NCBI RefSeq assembly: GCF_002091715.1
Contig: NZ_BDAG01000004.1
Coordinates: 62,001-126,000, forward strand
Direction: 5' to 3'
DNA from: Pseudomonas migulae NBRC 103157
Lineage (GTDB): Bacteria > Pseudomonadota > Gammaproteobacteria > Pseudomonadales > Pseudomonadaceae
Length of the DNA: 64,000 bases
Position numbers and translations under genes: made by a program. Below, piece by piece: positions 35,156 to 44,796 of this stretch (position 1 is the first letter of the stretch; every line of letters begins with the position of its first letter). The notes beneath the pieces were generated by a model, which was given only the letters and a program-made list of their open reading frames with translations, made no database searches and had not been told where the DNA came from.

Positions 35156-36423
35156 CACTGATCGCGGTGTATGCCGATTGGGAATCGCTGAATGGGCCAA
35201 GGCGCCTTGGGTTCCTGCATGCCACTAAGGCTCGCGCTACCAACGTGTTCGAGTTTGAGTACGACACTGCCGCATTGACCGATCCCGAGTTGAACTTCAC
35301 GACGCTGGATCCCCGCATCAGGCTCTTCGAAGGGCGACAATTCCCTGGACAGCGCCAAACCCGCTTCGGTGTTTTTGCCGACTCAAGCCCGGATCGCTGG
35401 GGGCAATTGCTGATGAAGCGCCGACTGGAGCGGGACATTCGCGACGGCTTTGTGCCCAAGGGCAGCAAGCTGTACGAGTCGGACTTCCTGTTAGGTGTTC
35501 ATGACCTCTATCGAGTCGGTGCTATCCGCTACAAGCTCAATGACGAAGGCCATTTTCTGGATGATCGAGATGGGTTGGCAGCGCCACCCTTTATCGAACT
35601 GCGTACGCTGGAGCAGGCAAGTCGAGCGTTGGAAAACGACCCGGACAACACCTCACTCGATGGGCGCGAATGGCTGAGAATGTTGATCGCCCCCGGTGGC
35701 TCACTGGGCGGTGCCAGGCCGAAGGCCAGCGTTGCTGACAAAAATGGTCACCTGTGGATCGCCAAGTTTCCGAGCACCCGGGACGACTATGACGTCGGCG
35801 GATGGGAATTCGTGGTGAATGTCCTGGCGAATCAATGCGGTCTGCGAGTGGCGAACGGTCTTGCGCAACGCTATGCAAGCGACCATCACTGCTTCATGGT
35901 CAAGCGCTTCGACCGCACCGCAACCGGTGGCCGGCTACATTTTGCCTCAGCCATGACCATGACCGATCGCGTGGACGGGGACGACGCATCCGTAGGTGCC
36001 AGCTATCTGGAGCTGGCAGAAGTACTCATGAAACACGGCTCGGAAACCGACAAGGATCTTCGAGAGCTGTGGTCGCGCATCGTGTTCAACATCCTGGTCT
36101 CGAATACCGACGATCACCTGCGTAACCATGGATTCCTCCTGGATCCCGGTCGTGGCTGGCGACTGTCTGATGCTTACGACATGAACCCTGTGGCACACGC
36201 TGATGGGCTGAAGCTCAACATTACCGATGCCGACAATGCTTTGGATCTCGAACTCGCTCGCGAAGTGGCCGAGTACTTTCGGGTTGGCCGCGATGATGCG
36301 ACAGAGATCATTGAGCGTTTCCAGGGGGTGGTGAGCCAGTGGCCAAAAGTGGCCAACGCAGTGGGGCTGTCGAAGCGCGAGCAGGACAATATGGCGCCTG
36401 CATTCCGACTTTCGGGAAATTAA
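35152..36423 (+). CDS. HipA-family serine/threonine kinase toxin
   Basis: The 423-residue protein carries the HipA N-domain 1 (about 1-110, [17 protein letters not shown]) and the kinase core. It has the phosphorylatable P-loop-like [11 protein letters not shown] (about residues 183-193), catalytic [14 protein letters not shown] and metal-binding LSDAYDMNP. HipA toxins phosphorylate tRNA synthetases such as GltX and induce persistence. All key residues are intact, so it is probably active. The ATG overlaps the antitoxin stop. The exact target is unknown. Confidence 0.9.
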   Translation: MTLIAVYADWESLNGPRRLGFLHATKARATNVFEFEYDTAALTDPELNFTTLDPRIRLFEGRQFPGQRQTRFGVFADSSPDRWGQLLMKRRLERDIRDGFVPKGSKLYESDFLLGVHDLYRVGAIRYKLNDEGHFLDDRDGLAAPPFIELRTLEQASRALENDPDNTSLDGREWLRMLIAPGGSLGGARPKASVADKNGHLWIAKFPSTRDDYDVGGWEFVVNVLANQCGLRVANGLAQRYASDHHCFMVKRFDRTATGGRLHFASAMTMTDRVDGDDASVGASYLELAEVLMKHGSETDKDLRELWSRIVFNILVSNTDDHLRNHGFLLDPGRGWRLSDAYDMNPVAHADGLKLNITDADNALDLELAREVAEYFRVGRDDATEIIERFQGVVSQWPKVANAVGLSKREQDNMAPAFRLSGN

Positions 36424-36513
36424 TTTTCTGTGGCCATCAAGGCCGAACGCTGGAACACTCCGATGGCTGGAAGCGCCTCTGGCTTCTGCAGCACACACCT
36501 ATAAGGACATAGC

Positions 36514-37380
36514 GTGGACGTACTGATGGGTTTACTCGCCGCCTTGCTGTGGGGTGGCACGGATTTTCTGGTGGGTTTGAATGCCCGCGCAGTGGGCGTC
36601 AAACGCGCGGTGTATTTCGGTCAGGCGCTGGGATTCAGCATCATGAGCCTGCTGCTGATGGCCTTCCCCGCGTTCATCCTCAAATCGATGTCGGCGCCAC
36701 TCACTGTCTGGCTGATCGGCATTGTCGCCGCCGTGCTGACCGTGTCAGGTGCCCTCGCCTTATCCAAAGCGTTTGCCCTTGGCAAAGCGTCTATTGTTGC
36801 GCCACTGGTGACCTCTTACGGGGTAGTAACGACGTTGCTGTCCTGGGCCGGCGGTGAACAGATCAGCCTGATTCAACTGCTTTGCATTGCTCTGTGCGTG
36901 ATCGGGGTCATTCTCTCCAGCATTCATTCCGACTCGAAGATTCCACACACGACTCAAGCCACCAGCTCCATTATCTATGCGCTGTTGGCCGCTGTTTTCT
37001 ACGGCGCCAGCTTCTGGCTGCAAGGTCACTTCGTACTTCCAGTGCTTGGACCGGTGACGATGCTTTGGCTCGCGTATCTGATCGGACTGATCGTGCTGGT
37101 GGTCATGGTTCTGAAGATCGAGGATGGTCTGAAAATTCCGCCGTTGAAAAACTGCATGACGCTGACCGGCGCCAGCCTGATGAACCTGGGAGGATTTTCT
37201 TCATTCGCCTGGGGCGCGGTGGCTGGATCGGTTTCGGTAGTAACAGTGATCAGCACGCTATCCGGGGGAATCGCGGCGATCCTCGGATATGTGTTCTTCA
37301 AGGAGAGACTGGCGAAGATACAGGTGCTTGGCGTGGTTCTGGTATTGGTCGGCGCGTTCGTTTTACATCTGAAAACATGA
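36514..37380 (+). CDS. EamA/DMT-superfamily transporter
   Basis: The 288-residue inner membrane protein has ten predicted helices arranged as two EamA repeats (about residues 5-130 and 150-285; the second ends in a helix like VLGVVLVLVGAFVL). The GTG at 36514 is preceded by AAGGA at ideal spacing; an ATG lies four codons in. The substrate is unknown; relatives export amino acids, sugars or drugs. It stands between hipA and the pckA terminator and is probably transcribed on its own. Confidence 0.83.
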   Translation: MDVLMGLLAALLWGGTDFLVGLNARAVGVKRAVYFGQALGFSIMSLLLMAFPAFILKSMSAPLTVWLIGIVAAVLTVSGALALSKAFALGKASIVAPLVTSYGVVTTLLSWAGGEQISLIQLLCIALCVIGVILSSIHSDSKIPHTTQATSSIIYALLAAVFYGASFWLQGHFVLPVLGPVTMLWLAYLIGLIVLVVMVLKIEDGLKIPPLKNCMTLTGASLMNLGGFSSFAWGAVAGSVSVVTVISTLSGGIAAILGYVFFKERLAKIQVLGVVLVLVGAFVLHLKT

Positions 37381-37390
37381 ATCCCGCCCA

Positions 37391-37425
37391 CAAAAAAGCC
37401 GCCCTTAAAGGACGGCTTTTTCATT
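37391..37425. terminator. Bidirectional terminator between the DMT gene and pckA
   Basis: AAAAAAGCCGCCCTT pairs with AAGGACGGCTTTTT, with T runs on both strands. It is placed 11 bp after the DMT stop and 16 bp after the pckA stop. Confidence 0.85.
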
Positions 37426-37440
37426 TCGCTAAACCAAGCC

Positions 37441-38982
37441 TTACAACTTCGGCCCAGCAGCCTTGATCGCGTCGCTCACGTCGAACTTCTTGAAGTTCTC
37501 AACGAACAACCCGGCCAGTGCTTTAGCGGCTTCATCATAAGCAGCCTTGTCAGCCCAGGTATTACGTGGGTTCAACAGGCCAGTCTCAACGCCCGGTACG
37601 GCCAGTGGCACGTCGAGGTTGATGGTGTCGAGGTGTTCGGTCTCGACACCGATCAACGCGCCGCTCTGGATCGCTGCGATCACGCCGCGCGTGGTCGGGA
37701 TGTTGAAGCGTTTGCCGACGCCGTAGCCGCCGCCGGTCCAACCGGTGTTGACCAGGTAGACCTTGGAGCCGAAACCGCGGATGCGCTTGATCAGCAGTTC
37801 TGCGTATTCGCCGGCCGGACGCGGGAAGAACGGTGCGCCGAAGCAGGTGGAGAAGGTGGACTTGATGCCGCTGCCGGAACCCATTTCGGTCGAGCCCACC
37901 AGTGCGGTGTAGCCGGACAGGAAGTGGTAGGCCGCTTGTTCTTCGCTGAGGATCGACACTGGCGGCAGTACGCCGGTCAGGTCGCAGGTCAGGAAGATCA
38001 CAGCGTTTGGCTCGCCACCGAGGTTTTTCTCGGAACGCTTGGCAACGTGTTCCAGCGGGTAGGCGGCGCGGCTGTTCTGGGTCAGGCTGACGTCGGCGTA
38101 GTCGGCGTGCTTGGCCTCGTCGAGCACGACGTTTTCCAGGACGGCGCCGTGCTTGATGGCTTTCCAGATGACCGGCTCGTTCTTCTCGGACAGGTCGATG
38201 CACTTGGCGTAGCAGCCGCCTTCGATGTTGAAGACAACGCCTTCGCCCCAACCGTGTTCGTCGTCACCGATCAGGTAACGGCTTTCGTCAGCGGACAGGG
38301 TGGTTTTACCGGTGCCGGACAGGCCGAAGAACAGGGTCACGTCGCCCGCTTCGCCGATGTTGGCGGCGCAGTGCATTGGCAGTACGTCGGCAGCCGGCAG
38401 CAGGAAGTTCTGCACCGAGAACATGGCTTTTTTCATTTCGCCGGCGTAACGCATGCCGGCGAGCAGCACTTTCTTCTGGGCGAAGTTGATGATCACGCAG
38501 CCGTCGGAGTTGGTGCCGTCACGCTCTGGTACGCATTCGAAGTTGGCAACGTTGAGCACTTGCCACTCTTCACGGCCAGCCGGGTTGTACTTTTGCGGGT
38601 TGATGAACAGGCAACGACCGAACAGGTTCTGCCAGGCAGTCTGGGTGGTCATCTTCACAGCCAGGTAGTGGTCTTCAGACGCACCTACATGCACGTGGGA
38701 AACGAAGTGGTCTTGCGCGTTGTTGAACGCCTCGACGCGAGCCCACAGGGCATCGAACTTGTCGGCCGGGAACTTGCGGTTGATCGGGCCCCAGGCAATG
38801 GCGGCCTGGGTGGTCGGCTCTTCAACGATGAAACGATCGACTGGCGAACGGCCGGTACGGTGACCGGTGCGAACAACCAGCGCGCCGGTATCGGCAAGCT
38901 CGCCTTCACCGCGATTCAGGGCTTCTTTAACCAGATCATCAACACTCAGATCGGTGTACACGGCGTTATTGGCTTGCGTCAT
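37441..38982 (-). CDS. pckA: Phosphoenolpyruvate carboxykinase (ATP)
   Basis: The 513-residue enzyme converts oxaloacetate and ATP to PEP, CO2 and ADP, the first step of gluconeogenesis. The PEPCK signature [16 protein letters not shown] (P-loop) is present, with [22 protein letters not shown] as the metal-binding part; [18 protein letters not shown] lies near the N-terminus. A short inverted repeat (GTAGTA...TACTAC, 39025-39049) lies about 45-65 bp upstream of the start and might be regulatory. hslO precedes it on the same strand. Confidence 0.96.
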   Translation of the reverse strand: MTQANNAVYTDLSVDDLVKEALNRGEGELADTGALVVRTGHRTGRSPVDRFIVEEPTTQAAIAWGPINRKFPADKFDALWARVEAFNNAQDHFVSHVHVGASEDHYLAVKMTTQTAWQNLFGRCLFINPQKYNPAGREEWQVLNVANFECVPERDGTNSDGCVIINFAQKKVLLAGMRYAGEMKKAMFSVQNFLLPAADVLPMHCAANIGEAGDVTLFFGLSGTGKTTLSADESRYLIGDDEHGWGEGVVFNIEGGCYAKCIDLSEKNEPVIWKAIKHGAVLENVVLDEAKHADYADVSLTQNSRAAYPLEHVAKRSEKNLGGEPNAVIFLTCDLTGVLPPVSILSEEQAAYHFLSGYTALVGSTEMGSGSGIKSTFSTCFGAPFFPRPAGEYAELLIKRIRGFGSKVYLVNTGWTGGGYGVGKRFNIPTTRGVIAAIQSGALIGVETEHLDTINLDVPLAVPGVETGLLNPRNTWADKAAYDEAAKALAGLFVENFKKFDVSDAIKAAGPKL

Positions 38983-39161
38983 GAGGTTCCCCGTCGGCCA
39001 GTGGCCGAGTGCTCCAAACGTTTTGTAGTAGAAAGTCGTGCACTACTACCGCGAAAAAAGTGGGCCGGATTATGCCAGAAAAGCCCAAAAAAAGTAGGGC
39101 CCTCCCGTCGTAACGGCGTTATTCCGGCACTATCCAGTGAATTTACCTGCGCTGAACCGTT

Positions 39162-40064
39162 TTAGTGACGGGTATCTGACGGCGTCTCGACACCCGCGCC
39201 AGCGAACAATTGACTGATATCGGCGGCATCGAACAGGTAACGCTGATTGCAGAACTGGCAATCGATCTCGATGTGACCACCGTGTTCGATGACCAGTGCC
39301 TGGGCATCTTCCTGACCCAAACTGACCAGTGCATTGGCAGAACGTTCGCGCGAGCAACTGCAACGGAAGCGTAGCTTCTGCACATCGAACAGCCGAACCT
39401 GCTCCTCGTGGTAGAGGCGATGGAGCACGGTTTCGTTGTCCAGGCTAAGCAATTCATCGGCCGTCAGGGTGCCGGCCAGTGCAGTGACATGCTGCCAACT
39501 GGCGGCGCGCTCTTCTTCGTCTTTCAGACGGTCGGCGGGCAATTGCTGCAGCAACAGGCCGCGGGAGCGACGGCCATCGGCGTACAGCCAGAAACGCGTG
39601 CCTACCTGCTGGGACATGACGAAGTAATTAGTGAAACACTCCGACAGGGTTTCGCCATCCAGGTCGACGATGCCCTGATAGCGCTGGCCCTGGGTCGGGT
39701 CGACGGTCAGCGCCAATACGCCGTTGGGCATCAGGTCGGCGAGGGTCGCATCGGGGGCGATCTGGTCGGCCTCGTAGCGGGCCAGGCCTCGGATTTCGCG
39801 CTCGCTGGAACATTCGATCATCAACAGTGGCACCGGGCCGTCGGAGCGGGCCTGGAGAATCAGCAAACCATCGAACTTCAAGGTGCCGACCAGCAACGAC
39901 GCCGCGGCCATCAGTTCGCCGAGCAGTTGTTTTACCGGCTCCGGGTAAGCGTGTTTGGCGAGAACTTCGGCGTAGCTGCGCTCCAACGACACCAGCTCGC
40001 CGCGGGTGTCGCTGTCATCGAAGATGAAGCGTTGGGTGTAGTCGGTATCCGGTAGCTCGGTCAT
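39162..40064 (-). CDS. hslO: Redox-regulated chaperone Hsp33
   Basis: The 300-residue cytoplasmic holdase is activated by oxidation. The C-terminal zinc-cysteine switch is visible as CSC ([10 protein letters not shown]) and CQFC ([10 protein letters not shown]) with the expected roughly 30-residue spacing. The frame runs back to 40130; the ATG at 40064 gives [17 protein letters not shown], the usual start. It is transcribed toward pckA. Confidence 0.94.
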   Translation of the reverse strand: MTELPDTDYTQRFIFDDSDTRGELVSLERSYAEVLAKHAYPEPVKQLLGELMAAASLLVGTLKFDGLLILQARSDGPVPLLMIECSSEREIRGLARYEADQIAPDATLADLMPNGVLALTVDPTQGQRYQGIVDLDGETLSECFTNYFVMSQQVGTRFWLYADGRRSRGLLLQQLPADRLKDEEERAASWQHVTALAGTLTADELLSLDNETVLHRLYHEEQVRLFDVQKLRFRCSCSRERSANALVSLGQEDAQALVIEHGGHIEIDCQFCNQRYLFDAADISQLFAGAGVETPSDTRH

Positions 40065-40165
40065 AGGTCTGGGTATCTGAAGTGATGACAAATAATTGCA
40101 AAACGTGAAATTTCGCCTCCACGGCACCATTTCGGTGCGCGATGTTCAGCCAAGGGAGGCATTTT

Positions 40166-40411
40166 ATGAACAATCCGGGTTTGTTCCAAGCAAGGTGGAA
40201 TGCCCGCCGGTTGGCGTTCTGCAATGTTGTGCCTCTCGCACTGCTGGCCTTCTGTTTATGGCCTACGGGTCAGAGGCAGTGTGTGTTTTTCGACGGGTGG
40301 CTGTTTCACCCACTCAATTCGCCGCTGGCGACTAACCCGATATGGCTGCACATCTGGGCAATTGCAAGTCTGCGACCTTTCGATGCGGTCGGCCGATGGT
40401 TTCGCGGATGA
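40166..40411 (+). CDS. Short membrane protein, possibly truncated PAP2-like phosphatase
   Basis: The 81-residue protein has a strong AAGGGAGG ribosome binding site 7 bp before its ATG and one or two hydrophobic helices (about residues 18-36 and 58-72). FDGWLFHPLNSPLATNPIWL resembles the N-terminal part of PAP2-type lipid phosphatases, whose catalytic motifs come later and are absent here. The stop is followed 40 bp on by a large palindrome. It may be a truncated remnant or a genuine small protein; the phosphatase link is weak inference. Confidence 0.5.
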   Translation: MNNPGLFQARWNARRLAFCNVVPLALLAFCLWPTGQRQCVFFDGWLFHPLNSPLATNPIWLHIWAIASLRPFDAVGRWFRG

Positions 40412-40450
40412 GGGCGGTGTAGCGCTTCAGCTGGTGACGCGGTGATCCTG

Positions 40451-40524
40451 AAAGATCGCAGCCTTCGGCAGCTCCTGCATGGGAATGCGTACACCCATAG
40501 AAGCTGCCGAAGGCTGCGATCTTT
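40451..40524. repeat. Palindromic element of a different family (GATCGCAGCCTTCGGCAGC)
   Basis: Perfect 23-bp arms (40451-40473 and 40502-40524) flank a 28-bp loop, and a short T run follows. A related, less perfect copy is at 56252-56316. It lies between the short membrane protein and hslR and may act as a terminator for either. Confidence 0.8.
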
Positions 40525-40550
40525 TTGCAGGCAACACACATCTGCCAGCC

Positions 40551-40958
40551 CTACTCGTCGTTACTGCTCCCACGGAATTTAAACAAGTCCCGCCGCTGTT
40601 TCTTGCTCGGCTTGCCATCGGTGCTCACGCCCAACGAACCGGCCTTGCGCATGGCAGCGGCAGCTTCGCGCTTGGCGATGCTGGCTTCGGTTTCGGCGTA
40701 CAACGCCTGAGCCTCCGGCGCGCCACGACGCACGATCGACAACGCCTGGACCACCACCGTGCGTTCTTCGAACCCGGTACGAATCTGAAACTCGTCACCG
40801 ATCCGCGGCTCCTTGCCCGGCTTGCAGCGCTCGCCCCGGCAATGCACCTTGCCGCTTTCAATCGCGGCCTTGGCCAAGGCGCGTGTTTTATAAAAACGCG
40901 CGGCCCACAACCATTTATCGAGACGGACCTTGTCGTCCTCTTCCTGTTTTTGTGCCAC
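40551..40958 (-). CDS. hslR: Ribosome-associated heat shock protein Hsp15
   Basis: The 135-residue S4-domain RNA-binding protein (VRLDKWLWAARFYKTRALAK) has a basic C-terminal tail (KPSKKQRRDLFKFRG). Hsp15 recycles stalled 50S subunits that carry nascent chains. The open frame reaches 41018, but a GTG at 40958 with GAGGA 6 bp upstream gives MAQKQEEDDKVRLDKW, the family start. It is divergent from rimA. Confidence 0.92.
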   Translation of the reverse strand: MAQKQEEDDKVRLDKWLWAARFYKTRALAKAAIESGKVHCRGERCKPGKEPRIGDEFQIRTGFEERTVVVQALSIVRRGAPEAQALYAETEASIAKREAAAAMRKAGSLGVSTDGKPSKKQRRDLFKFRGSSNDE

Positions 40959-41074
40959 TTGAATTCCTCTTTCCGCCAATAGTCGGAACTGTACTACCGT
41001 TTCTGTCGGGCGCAACAACTCGGCCCTCCAGATAGAATGTGATCAAGGCCGGCTCACCGGCATGGAGTGATCGA

Positions 41075-41854
41075 GTGACTATATTTCCGGCTTCATTGAC
41101 CTCGCCTCAGGGCAGTTGCCTGGGCTGTCAGCAAAGCGAGCCGCTGGGCTTCGATTTTGCCTTTGCCTACCAACCGATCGTCGACTTGCGGGATCAGTCG
41201 GTTTTCGCCCACGAAGCCTTGGTACGCGGTATTGCCGGGGAAGGCGCACTGTCTGTGCTTGATCAGATTACAGAGGCGAATCGCTACCGCTTCGACCAGC
41301 TCTGCCGGACTCGAGCCATTGAAGGAGCGGCTCTTCTAAACATGCAGACACACTTATCGATCAACTTCATGCCCAACGCTGTGTACCGCCCGGAACTTTG
41401 TATTCGCAGCACGCTGGAGGCCGCGAAAACACACAACTTCCCCATCGAACGCCTGATTTTCGAAACCCTGGAAAGCCAGCACGTAGATAACTATCGCCAT
41501 TTGACTAATATTCTGCGTGAATACCGCGAATTCGGCTTCAAGACCGCCATCGACGATTTCGGCGCGGGCTACTCGGGGCTCAATCTGCTGGCTGATTTCC
41601 AACCGGACCTGATCAAACTCGACATGGCACTGATCCGCGATGTCGACCGCGATCGTGTTCGTCAGGCTATCGTTCGGGGGGTTGTCACAATCTGTGCGGA
41701 GTTGGACGTTACAGTCATCGCCGAAGGCATTGAAAGCGCCGGAGAACGGGATTTCCTGGCGGACTGTGGAATTTTTCTGATGCAGGGTTACTGGTTCGCC
41801 AAACCTGCATTCAAAGCGTTGGCTCAGGTATCGCCTGAAGCCTGGACGCGATAA
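41075..41854 (+). CDS. rimA: Stand-alone EAL-domain c-di-GMP phosphodiesterase RimA
   Basis: The 259-residue single-domain protein has the catalytic EALVRG, NFMP, FETLES, TAIDDFGAGYSGL, LIKLDMALI and AEGIES motifs, so it is probably an active phosphodiesterase. It is directly followed by rimB and rimK, the rimABK arrangement described in P. fluorescens, where RimA lowers c-di-GMP and modulates RimK. GGAG 7 bp before the GTG at 41075 sets the start; the frame is open from 41039. A CxxC (LGCQQ region) precedes the EAL core. Confidence 0.87.
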   Translation: MTIFPASLTSPQGSCLGCQQSEPLGFDFAFAYQPIVDLRDQSVFAHEALVRGIAGEGALSVLDQITEANRYRFDQLCRTRAIEGAALLNMQTHLSINFMPNAVYRPELCIRSTLEAAKTHNFPIERLIFETLESQHVDNYRHLTNILREYREFGFKTAIDDFGAGYSGLNLLADFQPDLIKLDMALIRDVDRDRVRQAIVRGVVTICAELDVTVIAEGIESAGERDFLADCGIFLMQGYWFAKPAFKALAQVSPEAWTR

Positions 41855-41870
41855 TCGCCGGTTTTTCCTA

Positions 41871-42350
41871 TTGAAGACATTTGACCATTTGACCGTTATC
41901 GGTCTGCGCGAGTGGGTGGCGCTCCCTGATCTGGGGGTCGCGGGCCTGCGGGCAAAAATCGACACCGGCGCCAGCACTTCCAGCCTGCATGCCACCGACA
42001 TCGAGCCGTTCGAGCGCGAGGGCGAGCGCTGGGTGCGCTTTACCGCGCACCTGGGCACGGTCGTGCAACTGCGGCACCGCCGCTGCGAAGCACCGCTGGT
42101 GACGATGAAATCCATCAAAAGCTCCAACGGCCAGGCGCAGAAGCGTTACGTGGTCAGCACCACCCTGGCCCTCGGTGATCGGGTCTGGCGGGTCGAATTC
42201 ACCCTCGCCTGCCGCAAGTCCATGCGTTATCGCCTGTTACTCGGTTCCAAAGCCCTGATCGACGGCCAGCTGGTGGTCAATCCGGGCATTAAATATGTAC
42301 AAGACAAGCCGGTGTTCCCGGTATCTACCTCTTCCACAGGTGTTGCATGA
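41871..42350 (+). CDS. rimB: RimB retropepsin-like protease (ATP-dependent zinc protease family)
   Basis: The 159-residue protein carries the aspartic-protease-like motif [13 protein letters not shown] near residue 28 and the family segment [20 protein letters not shown]. It belongs to the RimK-linked DUF785/RimB family. No ATG fits, so a TTG at 41871 is used, which is common but weakly supported here. The stop overlaps the rimK ATG. In P. fluorescens RimB opposes or trims RimK-made glutamate tails on ribosomal protein S6. Confidence 0.87.
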   Translation: MKTFDHLTVIGLREWVALPDLGVAGLRAKIDTGASTSSLHATDIEPFEREGERWVRFTAHLGTVVQLRHRRCEAPLVTMKSIKSSNGQAQKRYVVSTTLALGDRVWRVEFTLACRKSMRYRLLLGSKALIDGQLVVNPGIKYVQDKPVFPVSTSSTGVA

Positions 42351-43252
42351 AGATCGCTGTGCTGTCGCGGAACCCGCGTCTGTATTCCACTCGTCGTCTG
42401 GTCGAAGCCGGTACCGAGCGTGGCCATGAAATGGTGGTGATCGACACCCTGCGCGCCTACATGAACATTGCCAGCCACAAGCCGCAGATCCACTACCGCG
42501 GCAAACCGCTGGAAGGCTTCGACGCGGTAATCCCGCGGATCGGGGCGTCGGTGACGTTCTATGGCTGCGCAGTGTTGCGCCAGTTCGAAATGATGGGGGT
42601 GTTTCCGCTCAACGAATCGGTGGCCATTGCCCGCTCGCGGGACAAACTGCGTTCGCTGCAATTGCTGTCACGCCGTGGAATCGGTTTGCCGGTCACCGGA
42701 TTTGCGCATTCCCCGGACGACATTCCCGACCTGATCGACATGGTCAACGGCGCCCCCCTGGTGATCAAGGTGCTGGAAGGCACCCAGGGCATCGGCGTGG
42801 TGCTGTGTGAAACGGCGACGGCGGCGGAATCGGTGATCGAGGCGTTCATGGGCCTCAAGCAGAACATCATGGTTCAGGAATACATCAAGGAAGCCGGCGG
42901 TGCGGACATTCGCTGCTTCGTGGTGGGCGACAAGGTGATTGCGGCGATGAAGCGACAGGCCAAGCCTGGGGAGTTTCGCTCCAACCTGCATCGCGGCGGC
43001 AGCGCCAGTCTGATCAAGATCACGCCGGAAGAGCGCATGACCGCGCTGCGTGCGGCAAAGGTGATGGGTTTGGCGGTGGCGGGCGTGGATATCCTGCGTT
43101 CCAATCACGGGCCGCTGGTAATGGAAGTGAATTCTTCGCCGGGGCTGGAAGGGATTGAAACCACCACCGGGAAGAATGTGGCGGGGATCATCATTGAGCA
43201 TCTCGAGAAAAATGGTGGGCCGAATATGACGCGGACCAAAGGCAAGGGTTAA
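42347..43252 (+). CDS. rimK: Ribosomal protein S6 glutamate ligase RimK
   Basis: The 301-residue ATP-grasp ligase adds glutamates to the C-terminus of ribosomal protein S6. Visible are the ATP-binding [19 protein letters not shown] (about residue 137), [20 protein letters not shown] and the metal-binding [20 protein letters not shown]. It overlaps rimB by 4 bp as the last gene of rimABK. A REPIN follows. Confidence 0.95.
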   Translation: MKIAVLSRNPRLYSTRRLVEAGTERGHEMVVIDTLRAYMNIASHKPQIHYRGKPLEGFDAVIPRIGASVTFYGCAVLRQFEMMGVFPLNESVAIARSRDKLRSLQLLSRRGIGLPVTGFAHSPDDIPDLIDMVNGAPLVIKVLEGTQGIGVVLCETATAAESVIEAFMGLKQNIMVQEYIKEAGGADIRCFVVGDKVIAAMKRQAKPGEFRSNLHRGGSASLIKITPEERMTALRAAKVMGLAVAGVDILRSNHGPLVMEVNSSPGLEGIETTTGKNVAGIIIEHLEKNGGPNMTRTKGKG

Positions 43253-43275
43253 ACCGGAGATTGATGGCGGTCGAG

Positions 43276-43353
43276 AGGCCGCCTTCGCGAGCAAGCCCGC
43301 TCTCACATTAGACCGCGTATCCCTGTGGGAGCGGGCTTGCTCGCGAAGAGGCC
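43276..43353. repeat. REPIN after rimK
   Basis: GTGGGAGCGGGCTTGCTCGC with an inverted copy (one changed base) and a short spacer lies between the convergent rimK and envZ. Outer GAGGCC/GGCC bases also pair. Confidence 0.88.
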
Positions 43354-43379
43354 ATCAGCCCCACCGAAAATCCCAGTTG

Positions 43380-44693
43380 CTAAACCGCATCCCGCGGCAA
43401 CATCAACCCAAGCGGCAACCGCACCCGCGCTTCCAGCCCGCCACCAGACCGATTGCGCAACTCAACATTGCCGCCATGCATCGAAGCAATCCGCTTCACG
43501 ATGGCCAATCCCAATCCAGTCCCTTTACCACCGCGAGCACGATCTCCCCGGGTAAACGGATTGAAGATCGCTTCCAGCTCCGACGGATCGATCCCCGCCC
43601 CACGGTCCATGACGCTCAGCACCACATACGGCGCGCTCACGTCCCCGGACACATAAGCCGCCACTTCGACCCCACTGCCAGCATGATGCAGTGCGTTACC
43701 GATCAGGTTGTTCAGCAGCCGCTTCATCGACACGCGACGCAACGGAAACGGCTGAATCGGCTCCAGTCGCAGGCGGACTTTCTCTTCGTTCTGGTTGTAA
43801 GGCGCGGCGACTTCGCGGACCAGATCGGTCAAGTCCACCTCTTCCACCGATTCATCGCGGCCATCGCGAATGAACGCGAGGAACTGGTCGAGAATCGCGT
43901 CCATGTCTTCGATGTCACGCACCATGTCGTCCGTCAGGTCGTTGTGGTCGCCCATCAGTTCCAGTGACAGCCGCAATCGCGTCAGTGGCGTACGCAAGTC
44001 ATGGGACACCCCGGCCAGCATCAGCTCGCGCTCGCGGCCAGCCTGTTCGACGTCTTCAGCCATCTGGTTGAAGGCGCGATACACCTCGGTCATCTCGCTT
44101 GGTGTATCGCTGATCGGCAGGCGCACGCTACGGCCCTGGCCAAGTTGCCTTGCGGCGTAGACCAGGCGTTTCAGAGGTTGATTGAGCTGACTGACGAAGA
44201 TCCACGCCGAGGCGGTGGAGAGCAAGCCGATGGCAAGGAACCAGCCCAGCACGTTCCAGATTTTCTGGCCGCGCAACGGATGCGGGTACAGCGGCACTTT
44301 CAGCCAGCCATCACCCAGGCTCGGCGCCCGAACCCACAGCGCCGGCGGTGAGTGCATGCGCAATCGCACCTCGGTGTCGGCACCCAGCTCTGCCCGCATC
44401 TGCCGCTGGTAGATTGCGCTGTAGGGCCAGTGCTGTTCACCTTCCGGCACACCCGTGCCCACCACCCGGATCAGGGTCGCGGCTTCGGCAATCTTGTCGC
44501 GGTTGTTTTCATCCGCCGCCCAATAGGCACGCAACGTCAGGGCGACGCCGTGGCTGTATTGGCGATCCACCAGCACGTCTTCGTTCATCAACAGATAAAC
44601 CAGGGTCAGCGCCTTGGAGAACAGGACGACGATCAGCACCAGCCACAGGGTGCGGGAGAAAAAACTCTGGGGGAACCAAACGGGGGTTTTCAT
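43380..44693 (-). CDS. envZ: EnvZ-type sensor histidine kinase (AmgS)
   Basis: The 437-residue sensor has two membrane helices (about 13-35 and 150-172), a periplasmic domain, a HAMP linker, a HisKA site LAGVSHDLRTPLTRLRLSLE and an HATPase domain (NALHHAGSG, DRGAGI, GGKGTGLGLAIVKR). It forms a two-component pair with the OmpR-type gene upstream. In P. aeruginosa AmgRS the pair controls the envelope stress response to aminoglycosides. Unusually, about 100 bp with palindromic sequence separate the two genes. Confidence 0.92.
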   Translation of the reverse strand: MKTPVWFPQSFFSRTLWLVLIVVLFSKALTLVYLLMNEDVLVDRQYSHGVALTLRAYWAADENNRDKIAEAATLIRVVGTGVPEGEQHWPYSAIYQRQMRAELGADTEVRLRMHSPPALWVRAPSLGDGWLKVPLYPHPLRGQKIWNVLGWFLAIGLLSTASAWIFVSQLNQPLKRLVYAARQLGQGRSVRLPISDTPSEMTEVYRAFNQMAEDVEQAGRERELMLAGVSHDLRTPLTRLRLSLELMGDHNDLTDDMVRDIEDMDAILDQFLAFIRDGRDESVEEVDLTDLVREVAAPYNQNEEKVRLRLEPIQPFPLRRVSMKRLLNNLIGNALHHAGSGVEVAAYVSGDVSAPYVVLSVMDRGAGIDPSELEAIFNPFTRGDRARGGKGTGLGLAIVKRIASMHGGNVELRNRSGGGLEARVRLPLGLMLPRDAV

Positions 44694-44711
44694 GGATAAC
44701 CGCTACACACT

Positions 44712-44788
44712 TGCAGGAGCGAGCGATGCTCGCATATTGCGGATCGCGAGTCTGCGGACACCCTCATCCGCACGACCCGCTCCTACAA
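44712..44788. repeat. Degenerate palindromic element in the ompR-envZ gap
   Basis: AGGAGCGAGCGATGCTCGCA and GCGGATCGCGAGTCTGCGGA segments, followed by CATCCGCACGACCCGCTCCT, form imperfect inverted pairs resembling a decayed REP. It lies within the ompR-envZ operon. Confidence 0.55.
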
Positions 44789-44796
44789 ATCGCCGA

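Noticed and set aside
32760..36423. Prophage or integrative element
   Set aside because: No integrase, att-like direct repeats, tRNA or structural phage genes were seen around the toxin-antitoxin cluster.
37633..39165. 510-residue plus-strand ORF over pckA
   Set aside because: Shadow of pckA. Its composition is typical of antisense frames, and it spans the pckA promoter.
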